Below, piece by piece: positions 24,601-33,620 of a DNA stretch of 33,832 bases. Origin of the DNA: Lingula anatina (lineage: Eukaryota; Brachiopoda; Lingulata; Lingulida; Lingulidae); assembly GCF_001039355.2 (NCBI RefSeq), contig NW_019775542.1, forward strand, positions 1-33,832. Reading direction: 5' to 3'. The position numbers were made by a program, and so were the translations under genes. The notes under the pieces are model-generated. The model had not been told where the DNA came from, did not search any database, and saw only the letters and a program-made list of their open reading frames with translations. Position 1 is the first letter of the stretch, and each line of letters begins with the position of its first letter.

Positions 24601-27600
24601 AAAAATGGACCACAAAAAATAAAAAGATCAGAGAGGTTTTTGTTGTGCTGTAGGATTTGAGATCTATGTTGTCTGGTTATAATGCAGTATCTGACAATGT
24701 TTTCCCAATATCCCCCCTTATTCACTTTCGTTCTATCTGAGAGTCGAATAATATAACAAATGGAAGTCAATACGAGAGGGGAGCTAGATGGGGCAGGTAT
24801 CAAGTATCAGATTACATTACACTGACTACAGTGTCTAGGGAGTCTGCATCAAATAGCTAAGTGACTGGAAGGAGAGCGTTTTTTGGAAGTTGGGATCTAA
24901 TGCTACACCCTCAATAGATTAAAATCAAACCTGGTGTGAATACGTATTTGAACTGGCCTGAGCATGCTTACCATATCTGTAGCTTGACCCTTTTGCCATC
25001 TAGCAGGATGGTGGTAGTCTTGTAGCCTGGAGAAAGAAAATAGTGCCCATGAATTTTTTTGAAAAAACACAGGTTTTCATATATTATATCACTCACTAGT
25101 GTTAATGCACAAAACTTGCAATATTGGAAAATGCTTTACAGGGTTTAACTCAATTACACAAAAAATATTATATAAACATCTATCTAATTTCCTTTAGCAT
25201 GGGAATTACCAAGTAACTAATTGATATAATCTTACTTGGTAATGTATCTTTATTTCTAAATAAGCCCTGTTTGTCACTACTGGGACACACAGTATTGATC
25301 AGTTTAACAAGTAACATGAACTTGGAAGGAAAACCAGAGAATGATGAAAATGTATTATTTATTGAACACATTATTTCAGCTTCTAAAACATTCAGGAACA
25401 CAAGAGTAATTTAATTAATTCAACCACCTGGTCAGTTGAGATGTTTTTTTTTTTTTTTTTTGTTTAATGACCAAATTTATTCAGGTAAACATACTTTTAT
25501 CTATTCACCAATTAAATTACTGATGACATGCTTCCAATGTTCATAAAATAACCCATTTTGACAAACTACTCATACAATGGCTAAATAAGATAATTGAATT
25601 AACCAAATATCATATTATGGTTTATCATAAAACGAACAATTTATGCCCTATGCACTCTTTATGATAAATTTGATGCCCTACTTGTGAATTGCATATTTGC
25701 TTTATTATCAGAAGTTATTTTTCCTTTTGATAAAGTTTTCAATTCAAGCCTGTAAAAATGCTGCTGGGTTTGACTGAATCATTTATACCATGCTCCTAAC
25801 CCAGAGCATTCCAGCCACAGCTCTCAAAACAACCAAGTTTAATAACAAGCATTCCAGCCCTCACACAAACAACATGGCTGAGGTTGTTCATACCTGAGAT
25901 GGATGTTAAAGACAGGAAACAGGGCTCAGAGAGTGTACTAGTACCTGGACCCAGACTAGAAGTAACTCATAAGTACAGTCACTGCATGGGGTGGAGTTAG
26001 TCACACTGGGTGATTTACTATTATCATTCAACTACTCTCTCTTTGTAACATATTTTATGCATACATCTACAATTTGATTTTTTTCTGTGATGAATTAAAA
26101 TGATGCAATAAAAACATAAGAAAAAATTCTGATGTAATTGTGGTTATTTCTTTTTTGCCCTCAGCATCAAATCAAGAACATATATATATATTTTAGCTGA
26201 TGAAGGTCACTACCTTCCAAATTACATGTGTAACTGGCTAAAGAGTATTTTATGGCACTTTTAAAAATATGATTGGTTTTAAAATACCAAAATTCAAATA
26301 AGTTTAATCCCAAAGATTTTTTAAATAGGAACTACTAGTATATTCAAACACACCACCACATTCATTACTGCCATATACATATATATACAACCACCATCTT
26401 TTCTCCAGCAATGGCAAGAATTCTGAACACAAGATATTGAGTCAGTCGTCCAGCTGCATGGACTAAATCTATCACTCAGCAAAGCAAGGTTGGGCCGGTA
26501 CATGACACTTCAGATACATCTTTTAGCTGGGTTAAATGAGATCGCAGTTAGGGTGTAGTGTGAATACCTAGGCCGAGTGGCGGTGGTTGGTGGAGAGGGA
26601 TTATCAAGGTTGCGGAGAAGACTGAGCCCTGTCTCTTCACATTTGTAAGCTGAGTGAAGATCACTTCCCTAGAGGACCATTACTCAGCCGACATAAGATT
26701 GAAATTGATTTTCTTTCCACTGTTTATTTCACTTCTTAACTCAATCAGATGGTTTCTACTTGAAGATTCATAACACTGGCTAAGGTGGTAATTACATGCA
26801 TAGGTTAGCAGCAGAGGTAATATACCACTAAGTATAACCCACTGCATATTTGCCATTTCAAAATGCTTTTAAGTGTGTAAATGTAGGAAAGTCAGTGTAG
26901 CATCAAGAACACAACCAATTTACCATGTTCTTAGTCAATCTTTTTTTCACTCTACTCTCCCCATAGAATCATGTTGTCGACGGACGATAAAATAACCCTG
27001 TTACCCACAGAACCAAGTGTAATTGTAAGTGTAATTTTAAACTATGATTAATATACATTGCATTCTTTAAAAATTTCACCAACTTACATACATAAAGTCC
27101 AAGGATAAATTTCAACACACATATTCATAAGGGGGGGGGGGGGGATAATCACCACCCAGCTACTACACTGCTTGAGAAAAAAATCATGACTTACAAATTT
27201 CATTGTCTCCAACAGTACTTCAACAAGGAAAAAATGTGACAAGTAATAAAAAACAAATTGCTAGTTTCACTTATCCTTGTGCAATAAAGAAGAGCACTTT
27301 ATCTTCTATGTCATTTTCTAACGATGGAATGGGCTGTGAAGATATCTTGTATATAGTTTGTCCTTCCATATGCAGCCATAGACAGCTTGGACAAGGGGCT
27401 AACCCTTACAAGACTTCTTCAGTGACCATATGGTCAGCTAATGACCACTCAATCTATAACACCTTCATAACAACCGAAAGTCCTGGGGAAATCTTGTTCC
27501 ACTCTATAAAAGGTAAATAGTTTTTGTTTTCTGTGGCAGTGTTAAAGATCTTAGCATTTGGCAAAAAGATTATGCCTCCCCATAAAACACATCAGAGACA

Positions 27601-29404
27601 ATCTGAACCCATAATAATATTTCTACTTCAACAAATAGGCCAAAAATTAACCAAATAAATGTTGGGCAAACCAACAGACATTAGTCGAAAAAATAAAAAA
27701 ATTCATTATCAGGCCTACCCAACTACCAGACTCAGCACCGAATGATCCTGAATTCACCGGTAGATCAGACCACACTACCCGTTTTCAAGGTGTGTGTCAG
27801 ATCGCATTACACAGTATCAGACGTGACACCGCTCTTGCCTTGTACGCAATGTGATAGTGACGATTCTCAGCGGGGTTAAAAAGCATTGCATCACCACTCA
27901 AAATTTGTTCAGGGTATGATACTGTGTAATGCAATCTAACACACACCTTGAAAACAAGTAGTGTGGTCTGATATACCGGTGAATTCAGGATCATTCGGTG
28001 CCGAGTCTGGTAGTTGGGTAGGCCTGATTATACAAGTTCCCACTACCAGTCATACTGTGACTACTTATTTTAGCCTGCTAGCACTAAATGACTTTCTCAC
28101 CATAAGAAGCCTATCTAATCCTTTTGTCCTCCCACCCAATACACAGTACCGAAGTACCCAAATTAATTTGGCTTCTAGAAGTTCCAATTGATGATCAAAC
28201 AATAAGGTGAAGCAGTATGTTCTGAGGGGGCTATCACAGTCTGGTAATTTTATCTTTTTTTACTTCCAAACTGAAACCATCATACAGTCATGTAGCATAC
28301 AAAGTTATCCAAATAATACAGAGATTGAAACAAAATACCACACAGATGACACAGAGAGTTCCTTTGCAGCAAGTCTGAATTCACATAGTCAATGATAATG
28401 ACATTATAGCATGGCTTATATCACATTAAAAGATAATGTGAATACAAGCATTGACAAATAATATTATTCTTAAAACCAGCATTAGATTTTCATAAAATCA
28501 ATTGACTAATCAGACACTTCATGCTAAATTACAGAAAGGAAGGATGGAATGAAAACTTCAACTAAACCTAGAGGTTACATTCAAAAGAGTCAATCAAGGA
28601 AAACATGTCACGCATTTTCTGTTTTGACGGCTAATAAGTTCTCACATTAAATAAAGTCATGATCTGTTATTTGGTACTCAGCTGTTCTGAAGTGTGTGTT
28701 GCTGGGAAAGAGCTGGAATGGGGAGAGCAATACAGAAGTGGCACCCAAAACAGGGTCAATAGACATCGACATTATATGGGTTAAAATATAAGGTAAGACA
28801 CCCAGAAAACTATTTCTGTCTGCCATTGTTTCTTATCCCACTCTCCTCCAGACCCCGTGAAATCTTGCTTAATTTTTTACCAAGTCACGAGACTGTGGAT
28901 TCTGTCTGATGTTTACCATTTCAAATTACATAGAAACATTTGACTTAAAATCTAAACCCTTTTTATATCGTCTTATATTTCTACTACTTGCTGAGTTGGG
29001 CAAGGATGGGTAGACCTAAAAAAATGCCAAATAACAAGAAATAACCCAATAACCATAGCTGGAGAGTGGATCTGCCAGGCAGAATACAGTCATAGTCTAG
29101 CTGGCGAATGCTTAATCTGCACCCTGTAAAACACACCCACACTTCCCTAATCTTCTGTATTCTTACCACAATAAGGTGACTCCACGGAGCCATCCTCCAT
29201 TTCGCTCATCAATTCTTCTTTTCCTACATCTGCATCTCCCACTAGGAGAAATTTGAGCAGGTAATCATAGGGCTTGGTCCCCCTCATACTGGGGGTGGGG
29301 GACAGACTAGCACCACCTGTGGCACCATTAGATGACGGAGAGCTCATAATAATCTTGAGTTCATGATTCTGTGAGCAGATATGCTGCCGACTCGACTGAC
29401 CCAT
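16976..29404 (-). CDS. RAB40: Rab40 homolog: Rab GTPase with SOCS box, complete in six exons (297 aa)
   Basis: Six minus-strand exons join in phase with GT/AG borders: 29404-29167, 25026-24972, 22420-22360, 21871-21794, 18003-17781, 17214-16976. Rab40 proteins are substrate receptors of Cullin-5 ubiquitin ligases that act at membranes and on actin/adhesion regulators. Visible motifs are the P-loop GDADVGK (56-62), followed by Glu where most Rabs have Ser/Thr, a known Rab40 trait; [11 protein letters not shown] (81-91) at switch [10 protein letters not shown] (98-106) at switch II; GNRLHL (155-160) replacing NKxD; and SPLCDFN. The C-terminal part carries the SOCS box, with BC box LSLQEMCC (220-227) and Cul5 box LPLP (242-245). 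The last residues CVIS are a CAAX-like prenylation signal. An in-frame TGA 18 nt upstream supports the ATG at 29404, which gives a leader about 30 residues longer than vertebrate Rab40. Introns 1, 2 and 5 contain inverted-repeat elements. Confidence 0.96.
17414..17579. mobile_element. Small inverted-repeat transposon in Rab40 intron 5
   Basis: The ends CAGGGGCGTAAC (17414-17425) and GTTACGCCCCTG (17568-17579) are perfect 12-bp inverted repeats, flanked by CGACT on both sides (17409-17413, 17580-17584). Inside, the 16-mer AAAATTGTACGCACAG occurs twice in direct orientation (17436-17451, 17532-17547). CAGGGG-type ends resemble hAT elements, but hAT normally duplicates 8 bp, so the superfamily is uncertain. 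The element is 166 bp with no coding capacity. Confidence 0.75.
17781..18003 (-). CDS. RAB40: Rab40 exon 5
   Basis: This 223-nt exon has acceptor CTTTTCCAG and donor AAAG/GTAGCA. It encodes [20 protein letters not shown] through [11 protein letters not shown], covering the G4 region, the SPLCDFN stretch and the end of the GTPase fold. Confidence 0.96.
18637..18682. repeat. (TA)n microsatellite, about 23 units, followed by an AC-rich tail
   Basis: The TA dinucleotide array is uninterrupted and runs into ACACAC-rich sequence up to about 18715. It lies in Rab40 intron 4. Confidence 0.95.
20297..20326. repeat. TTTA microsatellite
   Basis: About seven TTTA/ATTT units in Rab40 intron 4. Confidence 0.9.
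21794..21871 (-). CDS. RAB40: Rab40 exon 4
   Basis: This 78-nt exon (26 codons, phase 0 at both ends) encodes [18 protein letters not shown] and then RWIKEIDD. The donor is GAT/GTAAGT. Confidence 0.96.
22360..22420 (-). CDS. RAB40: Rab40 exon 3
   Basis: This 61-nt exon has acceptor TTTTCTTCAG and donor CCCAG/GTAAGC. It encodes [20 protein letters not shown], including the switch II region; Gln103 of DTSGQ occupies the catalytic Gln position. Confidence 0.96.
22421..24971 (-). other. Rab40 intron 2
   Basis: About 2.55 kb, mostly anonymous AT-rich DNA plus the inverted repeat at 22498-22676. Short frames on both strands (for example 23460-23780 plus) have no similarity or exon signals that I can see. 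Confidence 0.7.
22498..22676. repeat. Imperfect inverted repeat, 74-bp arms, in Rab40 intron 2
   Basis: The left arm (about 22498-22571) and right arm (about 22600-22676) are diverged reverse complements. Shared blocks are AACAGCAGACTA, ATCAAATATGGT, CACTTAAA and GCATAATCCC. The 28-nt centre includes most of the palindrome CCCTGCAGGG (22593-22602). I found no clear target duplication. It is probably an old foldback or MITE. Confidence 0.65.
24972..25026 (-). CDS. RAB40: Rab40 exon 2
   Basis: This 55-nt exon has acceptor TTTCTCCAG and donor ATATG/GTAAGC. It encodes [17 protein letters not shown] and parts of both flanking codons (Gly80, Trp98). Confidence 0.95.
25444..25461. repeat. Poly-T run (18 T)
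   Basis: A homopolymer in Rab40 intron 1. On the minus strand it is a poly-A tract, but no retroposed body was recognised next to it. Confidence 0.9.
27131..27144. repeat. Poly-G run (14 G)
   Basis: A homopolymer in Rab40 intron 1 that can in principle form a G-quadruplex. A similar run of 11 G is at 30125-30135 in PALB2 intron 1. Confidence 0.9.
27709..28027. mobile_element. Nonautonomous DNA transposon, 319 bp, about 113-bp TIRs, TTA duplication
   Basis: The sequence beginning TCAGGCCTACCCAACTACCA at 27709 is mirrored by the reverse complement of the right end at 28027. The arms match over about 113 bp with roughly six mismatches, ending near CAGTATCA. TTA flanks both ends (27706-27708, 28028-28030). 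A 3-bp TWA duplication is typical of PIF/Harbinger elements, so this is plausibly a Harbinger-type MITE. It has no coding capacity. It sits in Rab40 intron 1. Confidence 0.8.
29167..29404 (-). CDS. RAB40: Rab40 exon 1
   Basis: The exon encodes residues 1-79 and one base of codon 80; the donor is TGTG/GTAAGA. A Ser/Gly-rich leader precedes [14 protein letters not shown], where vertebrate Rab40 proteins begin to align. Met20 and Met40 are alternative starts, Met40 being closest to the vertebrate start. Confidence 0.95.
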
Positions 29405-29763
29405 GCAGCAAACACGAAGTCACTGACTCTCCGCAGTGTTCAGTCAACAAAACAGTGAATGGCCGATCACTGCTACCTTTAGGGCCGTTTTACGGCAAAA
29501 GCTGAAACACCTGGATCCTCATCGCTTCTTACGTGACGCCGTGGGTTTTCCGGTTCTTTGCAACCATCTAGATAAACCCAGAGTAAACGCCGTGAGGAAT
29601 ATTGCGTGTAAAATGATATTTCTCCTTCGGTCCTTGAAGCACTTTGCTTACAACGATGACGCATGCGCTCTTTGCTGACACATGCGCAGAACTTCCGCGG
29701 TAAATTTGTTATCATTCATTCATTTCTCCAACTTCCCATCTGAATGCTGCTCTTTTAGTACAC
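29405..29763. promoter_or_regulatory. Bidirectional promoter between Rab40 (minus) and PALB2 (plus)
   Basis: Only 359 bp separate the two divergent start codons, so both 5' UTRs and core promoters must fit here unless further 5' exons exist. The segment has more CG dinucleotides than its surroundings. It contains two NRF1-like cores (GCATGCGC 29661-29668, CATGCGCA 29681-29688), an ETS-like site ACTTCCGC (29691-29698) and a CRE/E-box-like TTACGTGACG (29529-29538). NRF1 and ETS sites are typical of TATA-less bidirectional promoters of housekeeping and DNA-repair genes. Binding is inferred from motif match only. Confidence 0.6.
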
Positions 29764-29778
29764 ATGGACGAAGCAGAG
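29764..29778 (+). CDS. PALB2: PALB2 exon 1 (five codons)
   Basis: ATG GAC GAA GCA GAG is followed by the donor GTGAAT. The encoded MDEAE resembles the human start MDEPPG. This tiny coding exon is inferred from phase, motif and position just downstream of the promoter. Confidence 0.65.
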
Positions 29779-32700
29779 GTGAATATTGACTTGAAATTAT
29801 GCATATGCGAAATGATACTGACGTACTTTAAATGCTTTTCCTGTAATAGCTGAGGACCGAGGTGACACAACTGCAGTACTTAGCACTAGCAGACAAGTAG
29901 TACATGTACATGTAGTTATAATGAGTAAGAGTATATCATATATGTACTTGGAACTTAATAATTGTACTTCAGTAGTACATAGCAGAGGATAAGTTAAACC
30001 TCTACCAGGGCCACAGATTTTTTTCACTAAATATTTACAGATATGTCTCTGTCTATTTATTTGCACCTTTTTGTATTGTGAGAGAATTTGTGCATGGAAT
30101 CTGGTTGAGAGAAAGATGCGTGAAGGGGGGGGGGGTTAAACCATTACATTAAAGGGGTGACAGCTGTTCATTTTGGCAGGAAAAGTGTCATAAATCGTAT
30201 TTTCCTGGGGTAAATGAAATTTTTCACTTATTTTCCAAAGATAAACGAATCCAATCTGACATGCATTCAGAGCTAGTTTTCTTTAAAAAAAGAAAAGGTG
30301 GAGTTTTTGTAATAATCTCTTTGGAAATAATTATGGAGGATAGCCATCTATGAAAGCCCATGTGGTCTGATGGGAAGCACAGATGCCAGAATAATTGCAG
30401 TAACCACTGTTTTGGCATTAAAATGGAATTTATTATATTTTTATGTGTTGTTGTATGACTTGTTGTAGAATATTTTTTAATCTCGTGAAGAGTTGTTAAC
30501 CCCTTAAACATCTGTGTTAAAAGAGGACTTAGGGAATGACTGGGGAGATATTTTTAAATCTTAAATGTTTGTAATATTCCATTATTATTTATATATATAT
30601 TATATTGTCATAATCTTACTTTGGTCTAGATCAGAAGAAAGCTTGCTGTAATTGAGAAAGAATATGAAAAAAAGAAAAGAAAACTTGAAGTGAGTATAAT
30701 TTTATAGTCGGTTACTTTCATGAAGACACTTCTATTCCATTCGTTTGATGTTTGCATTAGAATAATTGACTTAATTTTCTTTAGAAACTCTGAAATATTA
30801 AATGTAGCCTTTTTAGAGATTAGGCCAAGGTCACATTCAATCTTGAATATTTTTACTTTTAGTAAGAGATATAGGATAAAGTTCAAAGGATAAAATATTT
30901 CAATATCTGTTAAGCAAATTTTTATTTTATTTGCTCATTGGTTCATTCAAAATAGATAATTCTCTTTCTCTTGCAGAGATCAGAAAGAGCAGCAAAAGCT
31001 CGAGCCCATGTCCAACAGAAGCTATTGGAGCAGGCACAAGTGGCAGAATCTCTTGAAAGCCCAAGAGCAGAAAATGAGACAGGAGCACAAAAATCTAAGA
31101 GAACAAAAGCAGCTGTTAAGTTTGAGCTCAATAGTGTTACATGTTATCAAAATACACCATCAACAACTACATTACCTATGCACCAGGCTCCAAATGGTTT
31201 TGCCACCAAGCAGTGTGATGCTGCTTTGAATGAGGTGCCTGAGTTAATAAACAGTTTAGGGCCAGTTAAGCCAGGGAATGACCCTGAAGTCCATCATTCT
31301 GAAACTAAAAAAACTAAACTGAAACTAAAAAAACCCATTGACACTATTGTCATACCTGAGTCACAAGATGTAAATGCCATAACAGAGGCTGAAGATATGG
31401 AAAAACGGCAATCAAAACTACACACCCAGTCTACAACAGCTGGAAATAAGACTGCAGAAGTCTCAAATAACAGCTTGGGTCCAGAGTCGGCAAAGTCTAG
31501 CTCCATAACAAAAAATTCACAGGCCCTTACCAGTAAAACATCCAAGGAACGATGTCAGTTTCCAGAGTTGGAACTCTCTCCTGTAAGCCTCCATACAGCA
31601 GTGCCCTCCAAGGACACTTCTCCTCTTCCATGCCAAGAGTCTTTCTCAGAACCTTTAAATACAAGCCCCCAGAGAGGAGGGAGGAGGGGCAGGGGTGGAA
31701 GGAGGGGCAGGAGAGGTAGAAGGGGAGGAAGAAGAGGCGTCACATGTGACAGAGTCAATGTTCATGGCACAGAATTGAATTCATGTGAATCTGAACCTGT
31801 GGAAACTTTCTCTTTGGAACAGTTGGAATATGTTGGAGAACGCCCTTCAGGTAATCAAACCAGAGGAGTGAGAAAACGTGGAAGAAGAGGGCGAGGAAGA
31901 AGCATTCAGTCATGTGCAGAGAGCAGACGGTCACCTCGTATTACAACACAGACTAAGTTTTTTGTACAGTCCAGTAGCAACAGTGATGGCCAGTTTTCAT
32001 CAGATTTGTATTCATGTCCTAAGTCACTTCAGTATTCTGGCAAGCCTGAATATGAAAAGATCAGCAGTGAAGGAAATGCCATGAATAAATTGGGCAGAAG
32101 CTCTCCCCTCTATACAGAATGTGACCAACAGACCATGCCCATGTATGGAATTGTCTTTCCAGGAGTCCCAGACAGATTTAAGATGAAAACTCATTTAAAA
32201 GATATTCAGTATTTTTCTCTTCCAGACTGTGAGTTCTCAGTGTTAAAGTTGAAAAAACTTCAGGAGAATATGCAGGTAAAGTTATCACCTGTGGTTGGAA
32301 GGGTCGCCAATACAAACATTGCAGAATCTGCATCTCCCTGCTTTAGCGCTTCATCCAGAATATCAAAGAGTATAGGAGGTAAAAGAAATAGTGTGGAATT
32401 ACAGTCACCATTGTTGTTATCGGAGGACGATCCAGATTACTCTGAGAAACAACCAGATGATTCACGTCCCATCTTGAAGGAAAGAACTGCAGATTTAGGC
32501 ATTGGTGAATCTAAACCTCTGTCATCAAGTTCAGAATCCAATAAGCATATTCTTACCATGTCAAATAATTCACTTTCTCAGATTTCTGTCTCCCAGCCTT
32601 TTTCTGATTTGTCAAACAAACAGGACTGTTTGTACCTGGATCAACAAGCTGCGTTGCAGGTTGATAAAGTAAATAACACTTGTGATACTCCATGCAGTGA

Positions 32701-33620
32701 CAAGTCTGCTAGTAAGGACACAGTGACCCCTGATGTTCACAAAGTACAACCCGTAGGGGAGCAGGAGGAACTGGCTAATCTGCCTGAGCAGGCTGACTGC
32801 CCATTGCAGTTCTCTGCTTGTATCCAGGTGAGACAGTGTTGAAGGTTAATATGTGTTTTAATAGGATTTACATATAGAGATTATTTTGACATGCATATCC
32901 TTTATATTTGGGTACATCAAGTAAATTGTTATTCATGTAAAATATGACTTTGTCCAAATTTTGCCTGTGGTCTGTACATTTGTTGAATATTTTTATTAAT
33001 GTCTTTTCAACAATGTTTACTCTCTTTAACTCTTTTATTAGTTGTTTTTGTATCAGAGAAGTTGGATCCAGGATGCCATTGGATTTTTTAAAATAAGATA
33101 TTTTTTGCAGCACCCCAGTCTCCAGACAGTGTCAAGTATTGCTTTGGGTTCCTATAAGTCGGAAGATAGGGCAGTGGATTACTTGGTGTGTTCGTGTGCA
33201 GACTGGCTGATGTTGTGGATAGCCACCCCTGAGGGCAGTTATGTTCTAGCAAAACAGTGGAGTATAGAAGAGGTTTGTACTTGATGTGTTCATACTGTGG
33301 TGACTTGCAAAGATGTGGCAAAATCATATTAAGAGATTTTAAGAGATTATAATTGTTTAATAACTGATAATATAAATCATCAGCAATAACTTCCCCTAAT
33401 TATGGCAAACCTGTTATGTGACAATTAAGTCTGGTTTATTCTAAAACTACACAACATTTTCTTTTCTGCAGAACTCATTTCAAAAGATTCATGTCCTAAA
33501 TGACTTGGAGTCAGCTGTTGTCCTTGTTGATGACAGTTTGAACTCTGGTTCCTACAAGGTGTACGTGTGGAGGGAAGACCTAGAGAGGATCTTGTCCATT
33601 AGGACAGTGGCAAGGGACAT
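29764..33620 (+). CDS. PALB2: PALB2 homolog (partner and localizer of BRCA2), 5' part, five exons visible, continues past right edge
   Basis: Exons 29764-29778, 30630-30689, 30977-32827, 33111-33272 and 33472-33620 join in phase. PALB2 bridges BRCA1 and BRCA2 in homologous recombination. The N-terminus MDEAE-IRRKLAVIEKEYEKKKRKLE-RSERAAKARAHVQQ forms one charged heptad-repeat helix, matching the N-terminal coiled coil that in human PALB2 binds BRCA1. A 617-codon exon follows, Ser/Lys-rich and probably disordered, with RG-rich tracts at about residues 258-281 and 321-335. LPDCEFSVLKLKKL (about 440-453) matches the human LPDEDFGPLKLEK block as I remember it. The next exons read LVCSCADWLMLWIATPEG and IHVLNDLESAVVLVDD, fitting the first WD40 blade strands of the C-terminal propeller. 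The remaining blades, which bind BRCA2, lie outside the window. The large central exon also resembles the vertebrate gene. A different WD40 protein is the alternative, but the combined order of motifs argues against it. Confidence 0.85.
30630..30689 (+). CDS. PALB2: PALB2 exon 2 (coiled-coil half)
   Basis: A 60-nt exon with acceptor TTGGTCTAG and donor GAA/GTGAGT, phase 0 at both ends. It encodes 20 residues (IRRKLAVIEKEY then EKKKRKLE) that align with the human KEKLAFLKREYSKTLARL helix. Confidence 0.8.
30977..32827 (+). CDS. PALB2: PALB2 exon 3 (large central exon)
   Basis: The acceptor is TCTCTTGCAG and the donor CCAG/GTGAGA; 1851 nt, phase 0 at both ends. It starts RSERAAKARAHVQQ, which completes the coiled coil, and holds the RG-rich tracts and the LPDCEF...LKL motif. 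The frame runs on to a TGA at 32840-32842 if the donor is not used. Confidence 0.9.
33111..33272 (+). CDS. PALB2: PALB2 exon 4 (start of WD40 propeller)
   Basis: The donor is GAAGAG/GTTTGT. Two in-phase acceptors exist: TATTTTTTGCAG before 33111, chosen for its T-rich tract, and TTTTTGTATCAG before 33057, which would add 18 residues. The encoded LVCSCADWLMLW is a WD-repeat strand. Confidence 0.75.
33472..33620 (+). CDS. PALB2: PALB2 exon 5
   Basis: The acceptor is TTTTCTTTTCTGCAG and the donor ACAT/GTAAGT, both strong. The 149-nt exon starts in phase 0 and ends in phase 2. It encodes NSFQKIHVLNDLESAVVLVD and a strand ending YKVYVWREDLERI. The rest of the gene is beyond 33832. Confidence 0.85.

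Larger units (their letters stand above)
25027..29166 (-). other. Rab40 intron 1
   Basis: About 4.1 kb. It contains an 18-T run (25444-25461), a 14-G run (27131-27144) and the transposon at 27709-28027. No nested gene was recognised; the 105-codon plus-strand frame at 27203-27520 looks like chance. Confidence 0.7.

Noticed and set aside
25444-25461. Possible retroposed tail (18 T on plus, 18 A on minus)
   Set aside because: No retroposed body or flanking duplication was recognised, so it is called a simple homopolymer.
27203-27520. 105-codon plus-strand open frame in Rab40 intron 1
   Set aside because: No domain, no splice context and no upstream promoter signal.
31555-31758. Leu/Pro-rich minus-strand frame opposite the PALB2 large exon
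   Set aside because: It is the complement of the RG-rich coding tract and a shadow of the real gene.
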